A DNA stretch of 64,000 nt, taken from Microcoleus vaginatus_C. Lineage in GTDB: Bacteria; Cyanobacteriota; Cyanobacteriia; Cyanobacteriales; Microcoleaceae. The stretch lies in NCBI GenBank assembly GCA_040004035.1, contig JAMPLN010000022.1; one strand, written 5' to 3'. The notes under the pieces were generated by a model. That model did not search any database and had not been told where the DNA came from. It was given only the letters and a program-made list of their open reading frames with translations. A program made the position numbers and the translations under genes. Below are positions 54,746-63,258 of this stretch, piece by piece (within the stretch, counting starts at the first letter, position 1; each line of letters starts with the position of its first letter).

Positions 54746-54806
54746 ATAAGCTGAAGACCGCAGGTGCCGATCGCTTAATTTCCTGCCGAGGCTGAAGAAA
54801 TAAAAA
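54746..54806 (+). promoter_or_regulatory. L10 leader (ribosomal protein autoregulatory element)
   Basis: GAAGACCGCAGGTGCCGATC...TTAATTTCCTGCCGAGG matches, from memory, the core of the L10 leader. CCGCAGG pairs with CCTGCCG around a loop, and the GAGG-type internal loop binds the L10(L12)4 complex. It sits 130 bases before rplJ, with an attenuator hairpin between, so excess L10/L12 can switch off rplJL. Confidence 0.75.
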
Positions 54807-54870
54807 CTCAAGACTCAAAGATTAGAAAATTTCTATTTTTTAATTCTGACTTGTTAATTTTTAATTCTCT

Positions 54871-54896
54871 GCCCCGGCTCGAAGGTCGGGGTTTTT
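54871..54896 (+). terminator. Attenuator hairpin ahead of rplJ
   Basis: GCCCCG-GCTCGAAGGT-CGGGG followed by TTTTT forms an intrinsic terminator 40 bases before ATG 54936. With the L10 leader upstream it fits a terminator/antiterminator switch. Confidence 0.75.
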
Positions 54897-54935
54897 GACG
54901 GGCCATTTTCGATCCTAAAAGGAGGTGAAATAAGT

Positions 54936-55532
54936 ATGGGCAAAAGTTTAGCAGTAAAAAATGAGATTATTGCAGACCTCAAGCAAACCTTGAGCGAATC
55001 TCAACTGGCGATCGTGATTGACTACACGGGCTTAACTGTTGCTGAAATCACAGATTTGCGTCGGCGTTTGCGTCCGAAAGGCAGCAGTTGCCAAGTGGCA
55101 AAAAACACGCTGATGCGAATTGCTGTTGAAGGCAACGAAACCTGGCAGCCGATACAAGAATTGCTAACAGGTACGTCGGCGTTTGTGTTCGTGCAAGAAG
55201 ATATTGGCGGCGCGATTAAAGCTTACCAAGAATTCCAAAAAGTCTCTAAGAAGACTGAACTTCGCGGCGGCGTGATGGAAGGACGGGTACTGAAAGAAGC
55301 TGATGTTAAAGCATTAGCTGATCTGCCGTCGAAAGAACAACTCATGGCTCAAATTGCTGGCGCTATCAACGGTGTCGCAACCAAGTTGGCTGTGGGTATC
55401 AATCAAGTTCCTACTTCGATCGCTCGCGGTCTTAAGGCTTATGCTGAAAAAGACGGCGATTCAGCAGAAGTAGCAGCAGAAGCACAACCAGAAGCGCAAC
55501 CAGAAGCAGAAGCAGAAAGCGCATCTGTGTAA
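54936..55532 (+). CDS. rplJ: 50S ribosomal protein L10
   Basis: The 198-residue L10 has AIVIDYTGLTVAEITDLRRRLR at the N-terminus, the rRNA-binding KNTLMRIAVEG segment and the C-terminal helix that binds L7/L12 dimers. The Ala/Glu/Gln-rich tail after about residue 178 is common in cyanobacteria. A strong AAAGGAGGTG ribosome binding site precedes ATG 54936. Confidence 0.98.
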   Translation: MGKSLAVKNEIIADLKQTLSESQLAIVIDYTGLTVAEITDLRRRLRPKGSSCQVAKNTLMRIAVEGNETWQPIQELLTGTSAFVFVQEDIGGAIKAYQEFQKVSKKTELRGGVMEGRVLKEADVKALADLPSKEQLMAQIAGAINGVATKLAVGINQVPTSIARGLKAYAEKDGDSAEVAAEAQPEAQPEAEAESASV

Positions 55533-55670
55533 GTCATTAGTAATTAGTCATTAGTCCTCAGTCATTAGTATTTAGCAATAGATAGAAGACTGGAGACGAA
55601 AAACTAAGGATGAATGAGCAAATCTCAAATCCGAAATCCAAAATCTACAATCGAACTAGGAGTTTAACGA

Positions 55671-56063
55671 ATGTCTACTGCAACTGACGAAATCTTGGAA
55701 AAACTTAAGTCTCTGACTTTGCTCGAAGCTTCTGAATTGGTCAAGCAAATTGAAGAAGCTTTCGGCGTTAGCGCTGCTGCTCCTGTCGGCGGCATGATGA
55801 TGATGCCCGGTACAGGTGGTGGAGCCGCTGCTGAACCCGTAGAAGAGCAAACCGAATTTACTGTCATGCTCGAAGAAGTTCCTGCTGACAAGAAAATCGC
55901 CATTCTGAAGGAAGTCCGCGCAATTACCGGTCTGGGTCTGAAGGAAGCAAAAGACTTGGTAGAAGCCGCACCGAAGGCAGTTAAGGAAGCTATTGCTAAG
56001 GATGCTGCTGAAGAAATGAAGAAACAGCTTGAAGCTGTGGGCGCAAAGATTTCTATCAAGTAG
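55671..56063 (+). CDS. rplL: 50S ribosomal protein L7/L12
   Basis: The 130-residue L7/L12 has the N-terminal dimerisation domain (LEKLKSLTLLEASELVKQIEE), an Ala/Gly-rich hinge with PVGGMMMMPGTGGG, and the C-terminal factor-binding domain (KIAILKEVRAITGLGLKEAKDLVEAAPK). Several copies form the stalk that recruits translation GTPases. It ends the operon. Confidence 0.98.
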   Translation: MSTATDEILEKLKSLTLLEASELVKQIEEAFGVSAAAPVGGMMMMPGTGGGAAAEPVEEQTEFTVMLEEVPADKKIAILKEVRAITGLGLKEAKDLVEAAPKAVKEAIAKDAAEEMKKQLEAVGAKISIK

Positions 56064-56106
56064 TTAGAAAATGTAGTTGATATCAATTCCGATGACACCG
56101 GAATGA

Positions 56107-56147
56107 TGGTTGACTGTTGACTGTTGACTGTTGACTGTTGACTGTTC
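56107..56147. repeat. TTGACTG short tandem repeat
   Basis: Five successive GTTGACT units lie between the rplL stop and its terminator. Confidence 0.92.
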
Positions 56148-56152
56148 CCTAA

Positions 56153-56198
56153 AATTAATCGCGCGATAGTTAGATCTCTCGCGCGATTAATTATTTTT
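56153..56198 (+). terminator. Intrinsic terminator of the rplJL operon
   Basis: AATTAATCGCGCGA and TCGCGCGATTAATT form a perfect 14-bp stem with a 12-base loop, followed by ATTTTT. The symmetric AT-rich outer stem may also serve the convergent crtD-like gene. Confidence 0.88.
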
Positions 56199-56228
56199 GG
56201 TGTAGGGAAAGGGCATTGCCATGTCCTT

Positions 56229-57857
56229 TTAGATTTTAGAGGCGGCCTCCATTTGCCGCACTACTGTTAAAGCTGAATAGGAAACGCCGGCAGTTCCTTC
56301 TCCTGGATGGGTGGAGTCGCCTACTAACCACAAGTTTTTAATTGGTGTGCGATTGGCAAATCCGAAGGGCCCGAAAGTTGGTATTCGCTGCCCGATGCCA
56401 CCCACAACGCCTCTATCTCTCGCCGTGTAGCGGGCAAAGGTGCGGGGGGTGGCGGCTTCTTGGTGTACGATCGACTCTGGCGTCAAATTGAAATATTCGC
56501 TCAAACGCGCGATCGCCCCGACCGTATATTTTTGCTTCAATCCTTCATAATCAACCGAATTCCACCACATTCGAGTATCAGTAAATGACGAAGCGATAAT
56601 TGTCGCCATTCCCTTCGGTGCTCGGCCATCTCCCGGATGACTGACTGAAACAAATAATGAATTATTCTCCCCAATCTCGCCTTTGTAATCGTAGAGAAAC
56701 TGAAGGTGGGGCGGACAATTTTCTGGAATTGCGCTTTCATGCACTCCCAAATATATCACGAAGGCACCGGATGCGGGCGGCAATTTATCAACTCGATATT
56801 TGTAGCCTGCCATTTGATTTGGGAGTTGGTTGTTTGTCTCTGAAGTCTCTGATTTAACCGATAAATTATCTGTTAAATTATCTGTTGAATTTACGACAAT
56901 CGGCTCGCTTGACATCAATTTTACTAGATTTTGCGCGGTCACGTTGGCAACAATGCGATCGGCTGTCTCTGTCCAAACTTCGCCGGTTTTTTGATTGCGA
57001 ATCACTGTACCGGTGGCTTTGCCGTTGGCACTGACAATACTTTCAACTGTGTGCCGCAACAGGACTTTGCCGCCGTCTCGTTCGATCGCCCCTACAAGTC
57101 GATCGCTCAATACCTGCATACTTCCTTGTAGATGATACAATCCCTGCGGCTCTTGCGAAACTCCTAAAGCCGTCGCCGCGTAAAGTAGCGCCGTTTCTTC
57201 GGTATCAACTTGAGAATACAATTTTAACTGCAAATCCAGAAAAGTTTTCAAGCGCAAATTGTCGCCCAACCCACAAAGCCGCAAAGCATCTCCCACTGTC
57301 ATAAAAGTGAAAGGGAAAGTAATTAGAGTATCGGGGCGAACTGCTTGAATTAATTGCCAGAAATCCCAGAAGTTTCTGGGCGGTAAAACTGGATCGCGCC
57401 CTTGAAATTTCCAGCTAGCTTTGAACAATGCAGACAATAATTGCCAAAAAGGTTCGCTTCCAGGAAACTGCCGCTGCCTTTCTTCCTGCCATTTTTGCGG
57501 ATCTCGCCACACGCTAATGGGTGCGGTTTCTCCCGGCAAAAACACCGCACAAGCGGGATCGCAGGGTGTCGCGGCAGGAAGTTCTATGTCTAATTCTGAG
57601 AAAATTCGGTGGTGAATGCCTCCGGGTTCCAATCCTGCAACCTGCGTGGCGCCGACATCGAAGGTAAAGCCTTTGCGTTTGAAGGTGGAAGCGCATCCTC
57701 CGGGGACGATCGCCTGGTCTAGGACTAGCACTTTGTATCCTCTGCGGGCTAGCAGGGCTGCTGCTGTCAGCCCGCCGATGCCGCCTCCAATTACCGTGAC
57801 GCGGGCCTTAGTGTCTGTGGGACTGGATTTGCCAAAAGGGGTGCGATCGCCTGTCAT
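56229..57857 (-). CDS. crtD: FAD-dependent carotenoid desaturase, CrtD-like
   Basis: The 542-residue protein (from ATG 57857; the frame is open to ATG 57905) has the dinucleotide-binding motif VTVIGGGIGGLTAAALLARRG at its N-terminus and the following VLDQAIVPGGCASTFKRKGF with DVGATQVAG. The C-terminal FAD-binding segment is NLWLVGDSTHPGEGTAGVSYSAL. This is the phytoene-desaturase/CrtO superfamily. The DVGATQVAGLEPGG version and lack of a signal peptide fit cyanobacterial C-3',4' desaturase (CrtD), which acts in myxoxanthophyll synthesis. Carotene isomerase CrtH or another CrtI-like enzyme cannot be excluded. Two short NLSDNLTDNLS repeats interrupt the middle (about 325-345), another repeat-type insertion. 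Confidence 0.7.
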   Translation of the reverse strand: MTGDRTPFGKSSPTDTKARVTVIGGGIGGLTAAALLARRGYKVLVLDQAIVPGGCASTFKRKGFTFDVGATQVAGLEPGGIHHRIFSELDIELPAATPCDPACAVFLPGETAPISVWRDPQKWQEERQRQFPGSEPFWQLLSALFKASWKFQGRDPVLPPRNFWDFWQLIQAVRPDTLITFPFTFMTVGDALRLCGLGDNLRLKTFLDLQLKLYSQVDTEETALLYAATALGVSQEPQGLYHLQGSMQVLSDRLVGAIERDGGKVLLRHTVESIVSANGKATGTVIRNQKTGEVWTETADRIVANVTAQNLVKLMSSEPIVVNSTDNLTDNLSVKSETSETNNQLPNQMAGYKYRVDKLPPASGAFVIYLGVHESAIPENCPPHLQFLYDYKGEIGENNSLFVSVSHPGDGRAPKGMATIIASSFTDTRMWWNSVDYEGLKQKYTVGAIARLSEYFNLTPESIVHQEAATPRTFARYTARDRGVVGGIGQRIPTFGPFGFANRTPIKNLWLVGDSTHPGEGTAGVSYSALTVVRQMEAASKI

Positions 57858-58037
57858 AAATTTATTTATTGTAATATTTCTTAATAGTATGCTCATATTT
57901 TGCAATAAAAAGCTCTTGTAGCGACAGGTTGAAATCTATCGCTACAAGAGGAAGGAGTCCGAGTTTAGAGGACGTTTTAGGGGTAAAGAGCTCCGGGCGC
58001 ACCCGGAGCGTTAGACAGTGCCGTGTTGATTAGAGAA

Positions 58038-59720
58038 TCACTGACGGCGCCACTTGTTGAGATAAGCTTCGCCAATCCCAGCCACAGCCTGCATTTGACC
58101 TAGCTGTTCCCGTAAAGCTTTGATGGTTCTGAGCTGTTCTTGAGACTGTTGCTGCAAAGCGTCGTAATTTCGCTGTATCGCCGCACTCTGGCTCAATTGA
58201 TTTTCTAGAGAGTGCAACTTGGTTAGTTGAACTTGGAATTCGCCGATCGCACTTGACTTTTCTGCTAACTCGTGCTGTAAAGATTCGTAACTCGACTTCG
58301 ACACGGTTTCCTGCAATTGCTGTGCCAAATTTTGCTTTTCGGTAGCTAATTGCTGCTGCAAAGATTCCAGAGCACTGGATTTTTCAGCCAATTGCTGCTG
58401 AAACTCGTGTTCCCGGTGTTCTTTTTCGGCGAATTGCTGCTGCAAAGATTCCAGAGCACTGGATTTTTCAGCCAATTGCTGCTGAAACTCGTGTTCCCGG
58501 TGTTCTTTTTCGGCGAATTGCTGCTGCAAAGATTCCAGAGCACTGGATTTTTCAGCCAATTGCTGCTGAAACTCGTGTTCCCGGTGTTCTTTTTCGGCGA
58601 ATTGCTGCTGCAAAGATTCCAGAGCACTGGATTTTTCAGCCAATTGCTGCTGAAACTCGTGTTCCCGGTGTTCTTTTTCGGCGAATTGCTGCTGCAAAGA
58701 TTCCAGAGCACTGGATTTTTCAGCCAATTGCTGCTGCAAAGATTCCAGAGCGCTGGATTTTTCGGCTAGCTGTTGCTGAAACTCGTGTTCCCGGTGTTCT
58801 TTTTCGGCGAATTGCTGCTGCAAAGAAGCGATCGAACTTTCGCGTTCACTCAACTGCTGCTGTAAACTTTCGTAACTTGACTTCGCTACTGTTTCGGCTA
58901 ATTGGCTTTCGAGATTTTGCTTTTCGGTAGCGAATTGCTGCTGCAAAGAAGCGATCGAACTTTCGCGTTCACTCAACTGCTGCTGTAAACTTTCGTAACT
59001 TGATTTCGCTACAGTTTCGGCTAATTGGCTTTCGAGATTTTGCTTTTCGGTAGCGAGTTGCTGCTGCAAAGAAGCGATCGAACTTTCGCGTTCAGCCAAC
59101 TGCTTCTGTAAAGCTTCGTAACTTGACTTCGCTACTGTTTCGGCTAATTGGCTTTCGAGCTTTTGCTTTTCGGTAGCGAGTTGTTGCTGCAAAGATTCGA
59201 TCGAACTTTCGCGTTCAGCCAACTGCTGCTGTAAACTTTCGTAACTTGATTTCGCTACAGTTTCGGCTAATTGGCTTTCGAGATTTTGCTTTTCGGTAGC
59301 GAGTTGCTGCTGCAAAGAAGCGATCGAACTTTCGCGTTCAGCCAACTGCTTCTGTAAAGCTTCGTAACTTTCTTGCAGCGGATTTGGCTGTACGTTCACC
59401 GAGTCCAATTGAGTTTCTGCCGTTCTAGCGTCTTTAATTTCGCTTTCTTCGGCTGTTTCCCCTTCCAAGTCAGTGGCTTCTACCTCAGTTTCTTCACCTT
59501 TTTTCCAAGTGACAGTAACTTCCGTCTTGTCCTTAGAAATATCCAGAGCGCCTTGTGCCAAGCGTTCTAGGAGTTCCGACCTTGATATTCCGAGCTTTCG
59601 AGCGATCACGTTTAATCGATCGGCACTAGAAGAAGTCAGCGAAAGTCCGACTTTGACTTTACTTTCTGAATTGGAACTAACTACATTGCGATTTTTTTTG
59701 ACCATTGGCATTTTCCTCAT
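58038..59720 (-). CDS. Ribbon-helix-helix-like protein with a long repetitive coiled coil
   Basis: The 560-residue protein has a short N-terminal segment (about 22-60, KVKVGLSLTSSSADRLNVIA, then GISRSELLERLAQGAL) like a ribbon-helix-helix DNA-binding domain. An acidic linker (about 65-110) follows. Most of the rest is coiled coil made of repeats. Four 41-residue units (start SSYE(A/S)LQ(K/Q)QLAERESS, ending ESQLAETVAK) are followed by 28-residue units with FAEKEHREHEFQQQ and LAEKSSALESLQQQ; the EHREHEF core occurs five times. At DNA level the 28-residue units are near-identical 84-base tandem repeats, so their number may vary between strains. A filament-forming DNA- or chromosome-associated role is inference. 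Confidence 0.75.
   Translation of the reverse strand: MRKMPMVKKNRNVVSSNSESKVKVGLSLTSSSADRLNVIARKLGISRSELLERLAQGALDISKDKTEVTVTWKKGEETEVEATDLEGETAEESEIKDARTAETQLDSVNVQPNPLQESYEALQKQLAERESSIASLQQQLATEKQNLESQLAETVAKSSYESLQQQLAERESSIESLQQQLATEKQKLESQLAETVAKSSYEALQKQLAERESSIASLQQQLATEKQNLESQLAETVAKSSYESLQQQLSERESSIASLQQQFATEKQNLESQLAETVAKSSYESLQQQLSERESSIASLQQQFAEKEHREHEFQQQLAEKSSALESLQQQLAEKSSALESLQQQFAEKEHREHEFQQQLAEKSSALESLQQQFAEKEHREHEFQQQLAEKSSALESLQQQFAEKEHREHEFQQQLAEKSSALESLQQQFAEKEHREHEFQQQLAEKSSALESLQQQLATEKQNLAQQLQETVSKSSYESLQHELAEKSSAIGEFQVQLTKLHSLENQLSQSAAIQRNYDALQQQSQEQLRTIKALREQLGQMQAVAGIGEAYLNKWRRQ
58401..59390 (-). repeat. Coding tandem repeats, 84-base and 123-base units
   Basis: Successive copies begin at 58401, 58485, 58569 and 58653 with AAACTCGTGTTCCCGGTG spaced exactly 84 bases. 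A fifth copy is at about 58779. The 123-base units run from about 58850 to 59390. Both lie within the coiled-coil gene. Confidence 0.9.
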
Positions 59721-59765
59721 GCCAACCTACACTTATTAGTATAGTGGCTGAAGCTTGTATTAAAA

Positions 59766-59936
59766 TTAATTCTTGTTACTTACCAATTGTGCCAGCTTGC
59801 GTTCCCAATTTAACAAAAATCCGTGAATATACTCTTCGGTCCATTCCTCGCCGTAGAACCGCGTGAACATTCCCTGACCCGGTTTTTTTTCGGCACGATA
59901 CCGCAGATAGCACAGTTGAGCTTGTAAGCCGTTGTT
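59766..59936 (-). pseudogene. In-frame continuation after the HEAT-repeat stop (56 codons)
   Basis: Immediately after the TAA of the HEAT gene (59937-59939), the same frame encodes a protein-like stretch with MFTRFYGEEWTEEYIHGF and LNWERKLAQL before TAA at 59766. It has no ATG near its start. It may be the lost C-terminus of the HEAT protein or the tail of a separate small gene. Confidence 0.4.
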
Positions 59937-60593
59937 TTAAAGCGAAGCTTCCAAAGTCGCACCTGCAACCCGATGATCTCGATCTTTTGCCAAATAGGTC
60001 ACAGCAGCGCGAGCTTGAGGATTGTCAAATTTGCTCAGCGCGCGAGCAACTCGCAGCCGAATTCCCCAGTAATCCGAACTTACTAAAGGTAATAATTGCT
60101 GCAATGCCTCTTCTTGCTTCACAGTATTTGCCAGCAGACCAAATCCGTCAATTGCTGCTTCCTGAACTGGTAAATCTTCGCCGCCAAGACCGATCGCACA
60201 AATTTCAAATACTGCATCAGGACACTGCATTTCGTACAGCGGAGCCATAATGCTGCGGCGGACGAGCCAATTGTCATCACGGCGAAAAGCTTCCACTAAA
60301 TGAGAAATTGCCTCGGTTCCGAACCTTGACAAAGAGTTAGCGGCTTCGGCGCGCACGTTCGGATCGCGATCGAACTGCATCATTTTTAACAGCGCCGCAA
60401 AAGCTTCCGCAGTTTGAATCTGCCGCAATCCCATCGCCACGAACGATCGCACCATAAATTCGCGATCGTCCACTTTGCTCAGCAACATCGGCAGCGCCAC
60501 CGCCGAATCGCACTTTCTTAGAGCCGTTACCCCCCGCAGCCTGTCTTGAGAATCAGAACTTTGCAGCGCTGCTTGGATTTCGCTAATTTTCAT
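59937..60593 (-). CDS. HEAT-repeat protein (phycobilin lyase/NblB-like fold)
   Basis: The 218-residue protein is made of about six HEAT or PBS-lyase-like helical repeats (LRGVTALRKCDSAVALPML, REFMVRSFVAMGLRQIQ, PNVRAEAANSLSRFG, WLVRRSIMAPLYEM, PVQEAAIDGFGLLAN, WGIRLRVARALSKF). In cyanobacteria this fold occurs in CpcE-type bilin lyases, NblB and various regulators. No phycobiliprotein gene is nearby, so the function stays open. ATG 60593. Confidence 0.8.
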   Translation of the reverse strand: MKISEIQAALQSSDSQDRLRGVTALRKCDSAVALPMLLSKVDDREFMVRSFVAMGLRQIQTAEAFAALLKMMQFDRDPNVRAEAANSLSRFGTEAISHLVEAFRRDDNWLVRRSIMAPLYEMQCPDAVFEICAIGLGGEDLPVQEAAIDGFGLLANTVKQEEALQQLLPLVSSDYWGIRLRVARALSKFDNPQARAAVTYLAKDRDHRVAGATLEASL

Positions 60594-60888
60594 AAGCCCA
60601 TTATAAATTTTTGTTACGTTTCTTTACAATTTTAGCAATTATTCCCGGATTTTGGGCAGATTAAAAAAAAAATCACTGCTGAATAAAAAAATTTGTGGGT
60701 ATTTAAGCAAAGTTTTGTATTAGTAATTAAGGCAATCAGTACCCTATTTATTTGAGTATTCGGAGGCATTATTTATTTTTTTAAATAGGTTTTAACAGCC
60801 GATTTTTTACAAGCAGCGGCTTGGGTACAGTGCAGAACAGAATCATTTTTAACTCCCATATTTGGAGAGCAAAGCGCCATTTAAAAGC

Positions 60889-61791
60889 CTAATTTTCCCG
60901 CGCATAAAATCCCAAATGATTGGCAATTGGACGTTCCTGCATGGGGATTTTATTCTGAATCGGAGCATTCAACAGTTTCGCTCCTGACGGCGATGCTACT
61001 GCAAAAGTTACCGACCCGCCGCCATCTAAATTTAGCACTGTCTCGGCTCCCAACTGCATCGAAATCTCAGTTATTTCGCTCAATTTCAGCCCTTCACTGT
61101 AAAGCCTCTGCTTGCCGTCTGCCAGAATTAACCACAACTTGTCGCCTGTTTTGTCGATCGCCGCGACGGCACGGGGATATGGTTTATCCTGTGTGCGTTC
61201 TTTTTGACTTTGTGCTACAGGTTTGCCATTTTTTACCAGCAAAGTATCTCCGGCAACTGCATAGGCTGTTCCCGCAGAACAAGTGCCGTTTTCGATTATT
61301 TGAGCGCGGTTTTTGGCATCAAAACAAAGGGCGGGAAAGTCTGGATTTGGTTGAGAATAAGCTTGGCCTTTGGCAATGGCGTGTCCGACATTATTTACTC
61401 GATCGCCACTGCGGGGATAGTAATCCCAAGGTGCTTTCTCGATGCAGGGATAAAAAAAGTTGCCGTTGACTGCTAATTGCAATTTAAATTCTTTCAGGAA
61501 TTCAGTAGCCGTGCGGGCATTGGTTTCTGTTAAATCGGGTGTTGGGTTTCCGGGAGTGACAAAAATTCCTATTCCCGGCGCTTTTAGGTCGATGCTAACA
61601 ATGTGAATTAGGGTGGGACGCGGATTAGTCCGAAATTCCCTGCGGTAGGCTATTCCTTGAAAGAGCGATCGGGCTTCGTTTGTTTGTTTGGGACGCAAAA
61701 AGTAGGGAATGTTGTAGAGTAGTATTGGTGCGAGCAATATTCCGAGACCGAGAATATGCAAAATTTGTTTGATCGTGGGTCGATAAGTCAT
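60889..61791 (-). CDS. Phosphodiester glycosidase family (NAGPA-like) exported protein
   Basis: The 300-residue protein starts with a hydrophobic anchor (about 10-30, ILHILGLGILLAPILLYNI), then a NAGPA domain. Motifs are LQLAVNGNFFYP near 108, YPRAVAAIDKTGDKLWLILADG near 205 and TVLNLDGGGSVTFAV near 250. Bacterial members sit in the cell envelope and can hydrolyse GlcNAc-phosphodiesters or inhibit other glycosidases; activity is not proven. Cyanobacterial homologues are common. The preceding 295-base spacer (60594-60888) is AT-rich, with no gene. Confidence 0.85.
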   Translation of the reverse strand: MTYRPTIKQILHILGLGILLAPILLYNIPYFLRPKQTNEARSLFQGIAYRREFRTNPRPTLIHIVSIDLKAPGIGIFVTPGNPTPDLTETNARTATEFLKEFKLQLAVNGNFFYPCIEKAPWDYYPRSGDRVNNVGHAIAKGQAYSQPNPDFPALCFDAKNRAQIIENGTCSAGTAYAVAGDTLLVKNGKPVAQSQKERTQDKPYPRAVAAIDKTGDKLWLILADGKQRLYSEGLKLSEITEISMQLGAETVLNLDGGGSVTFAVASPSGAKLLNAPIQNKIPMQERPIANHLGFYAREN

Positions 61792-61861
61792 ACCATTTTA
61801 TATTTGAGATGGGGACGGGAACACTGACAGATTTATATATTTTCCAGCATCCTGTACTAAT

Positions 61862-62671
61862 ATGAAGTATTCGGATTCCAAAAATTTTAGCAATCAAATT
61901 TTACGAAATAGATCGTTCCAAGGACAAGTTCTTAACGGTGCTGATTTCAGCGGCGCGGATGTTAGAGGCTGCAATTTTAGAAATGCTCAGTTAGCGGATG
62001 CGAATTTTCTAGGTGCGAAAATAGGGCTTTCTCGGCGACAGATTGCTGTTTTGAGTGCGGGGGCGATCGCGATTTGTTTGGTTGTGGGCGATGTTCTGAC
62101 TCGACTGATTTTGGGAACTCAAGGACAATTACCGGGCTCTGGCAGTTGGCCTTTTGTTCTGTTGCTGTACGGGGTTTTGAGCGCTGCTGGTTTCGCTTCG
62201 GCGATCGCCAGCAAACAGCCAAAAACCTCAAAAGCGGGTAGATTGGCAGGAACAATTTCTCCTATTCTATCAGGAGCTTTGTTGGGATTTTTCTATGCTG
62301 GCACTGCAACTAATAATAATTCCCAGGCTGCTCTTGCTGGAATGGCGATCGGCGGGGTGTTAATGTTTTTTGTGAATTCCCGGATTCGTAGCCAATTTGC
62401 ACAGGTTGCGATCGCATCGGCTGGAAGTGTGGCGACTTACGCAGCGGCTTTTTTGTTCACTGCAACGGCTAGCGCTTTTCTGAGCACTCACAAACTGTTG
62501 TGGGGTATGTGTTTCGGTTTGCTGTCGCTGCTGTATCTTTGGTTTGCGTTTGTGTCTTTCTCGGCTATTGTTCGAGAGATTAGAAATGCTGAGGGTACTT
62601 CCTTCAGAGGGGCAAATCTCGCTGATGCTAAGTTCGATATAAATTATCTCAACCTAAAATCTAAAATTTAA
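61862..62671 (+). CDS. Pentapeptide-repeat membrane protein
   Basis: The 269-residue protein has an N-terminal pentapeptide-repeat block (about 15-55, RSFQGQVLNGADFSGADVRG, then NAQLADANFLGAKIG). About six hydrophobic segments follow, and then a short second pentapeptide run (TSFRGANLADAKFD). Pentapeptide repeats form right-handed beta helices. Such two-part membrane proteins are frequent in cyanobacteria and of unknown role. The gene is divergent from the NAGPA-like gene (70-base spacer). The TCTAAAA repeat begins within its final codons (KSKI). Confidence 0.85.
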   Translation: MKYSDSKNFSNQILRNRSFQGQVLNGADFSGADVRGCNFRNAQLADANFLGAKIGLSRRQIAVLSAGAIAICLVVGDVLTRLILGTQGQLPGSGSWPFVLLLYGVLSAAGFASAIASKQPKTSKAGRLAGTISPILSGALLGFFYAGTATNNNSQAALAGMAIGGVLMFFVNSRIRSQFAQVAIASAGSVATYAAAFLFTATASAFLSTHKLLWGMCFGLLSLLYLWFAFVSFSAIVREIRNAEGTSFRGANLADAKFDINYLNLKSKI

Positions 62672-62959
62672 AATCTAAAATTCCCCGACTGATATTCAAA
62701 CAGCAATTGATCCAGCATAAAGCGACGCTTTGCTGCAAACGGTGGCGATTGGTGTAGGTCACTATGGTTTTCTAGTATTGGCATTATATCTGGGCGTTTA
62801 TTCTCGGGGCGATCGCCCTAAATTACACTCCAACATTGAAAAGCGAGCTCCCTTGATTTTTCTAAAAGAATTCAAGGGATCTCGCTCTAATCAAAGTATT
62901 TATCTCATATCAGAGATTTTTTTTGCAAGCTGTTTTTTTTGCCTGAACAGCTTGTTTAA

Positions 62960-63044
62960 CGGAGAGGGAGGGATTCGAACCCTCGTTAAGTTGCCCTAAA
63001 CACACTTTCCAGGCGTGCGCCTTCAACCGCTCGGCCACCTCTCC
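62960..63044 (-). tRNA. trnS: tRNA-Ser (GGA anticodon)
   Basis: Read on the minus strand: acceptor GGAGAGG (63038-63044) pairs with CCTCTCC (62961-62967), discriminator G at 62960. The D arm has GGCCGAGCGG. The anticodon loop contains GGA, followed by the long variable arm typical of tRNA-Ser and the T arm GAGGGTTCGAATCCCTC. Length 85. Confidence 0.96.
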
Positions 63045-63226
63045 AGGGCTAAATTCATTCATTTAGCCACAGCTAAACTATCTTAGCAGAACAAATCTGA
63101 TTTGGGAAGGGGTAACGGCATAAATTTGCTGTTTAATATGGGTAGGGTGTGAAACGGGCAGGCTTGGGTTCTCCTCCCTGGGTCGCAAACCCATTCATTT
63201 CAAGGATCTTGCCCCGCAAACCCCAA

Positions 63227-63256
63227 TCTAAAATCTAAAATCTAAAATCTAAAATT
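63227..63256. repeat. TCTAAAA heptamer repeat before the ferredoxin gene
   Basis: Four TCTAAAA units end two bases before ATG 63259, occupying the place of a ribosome binding site. The remaining spacer 63045-63226 shows no gene. Confidence 0.92.
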
Positions 63257-63258
63257 CC

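Noticed and set aside
58350..58769. 139-codon plus-strand repetitive frame opposite the coiled-coil gene
   Set aside because: It is the antisense image of the 84-base repeats; the minus-strand frame has the coherent coiled-coil protein.
62730..62999. 89-codon plus-strand frame
   Set aside because: It overlaps the tRNA-Ser gene and ends in GEGGIRTLVKLP, the typical false translation of an antisense tRNA-Ser.
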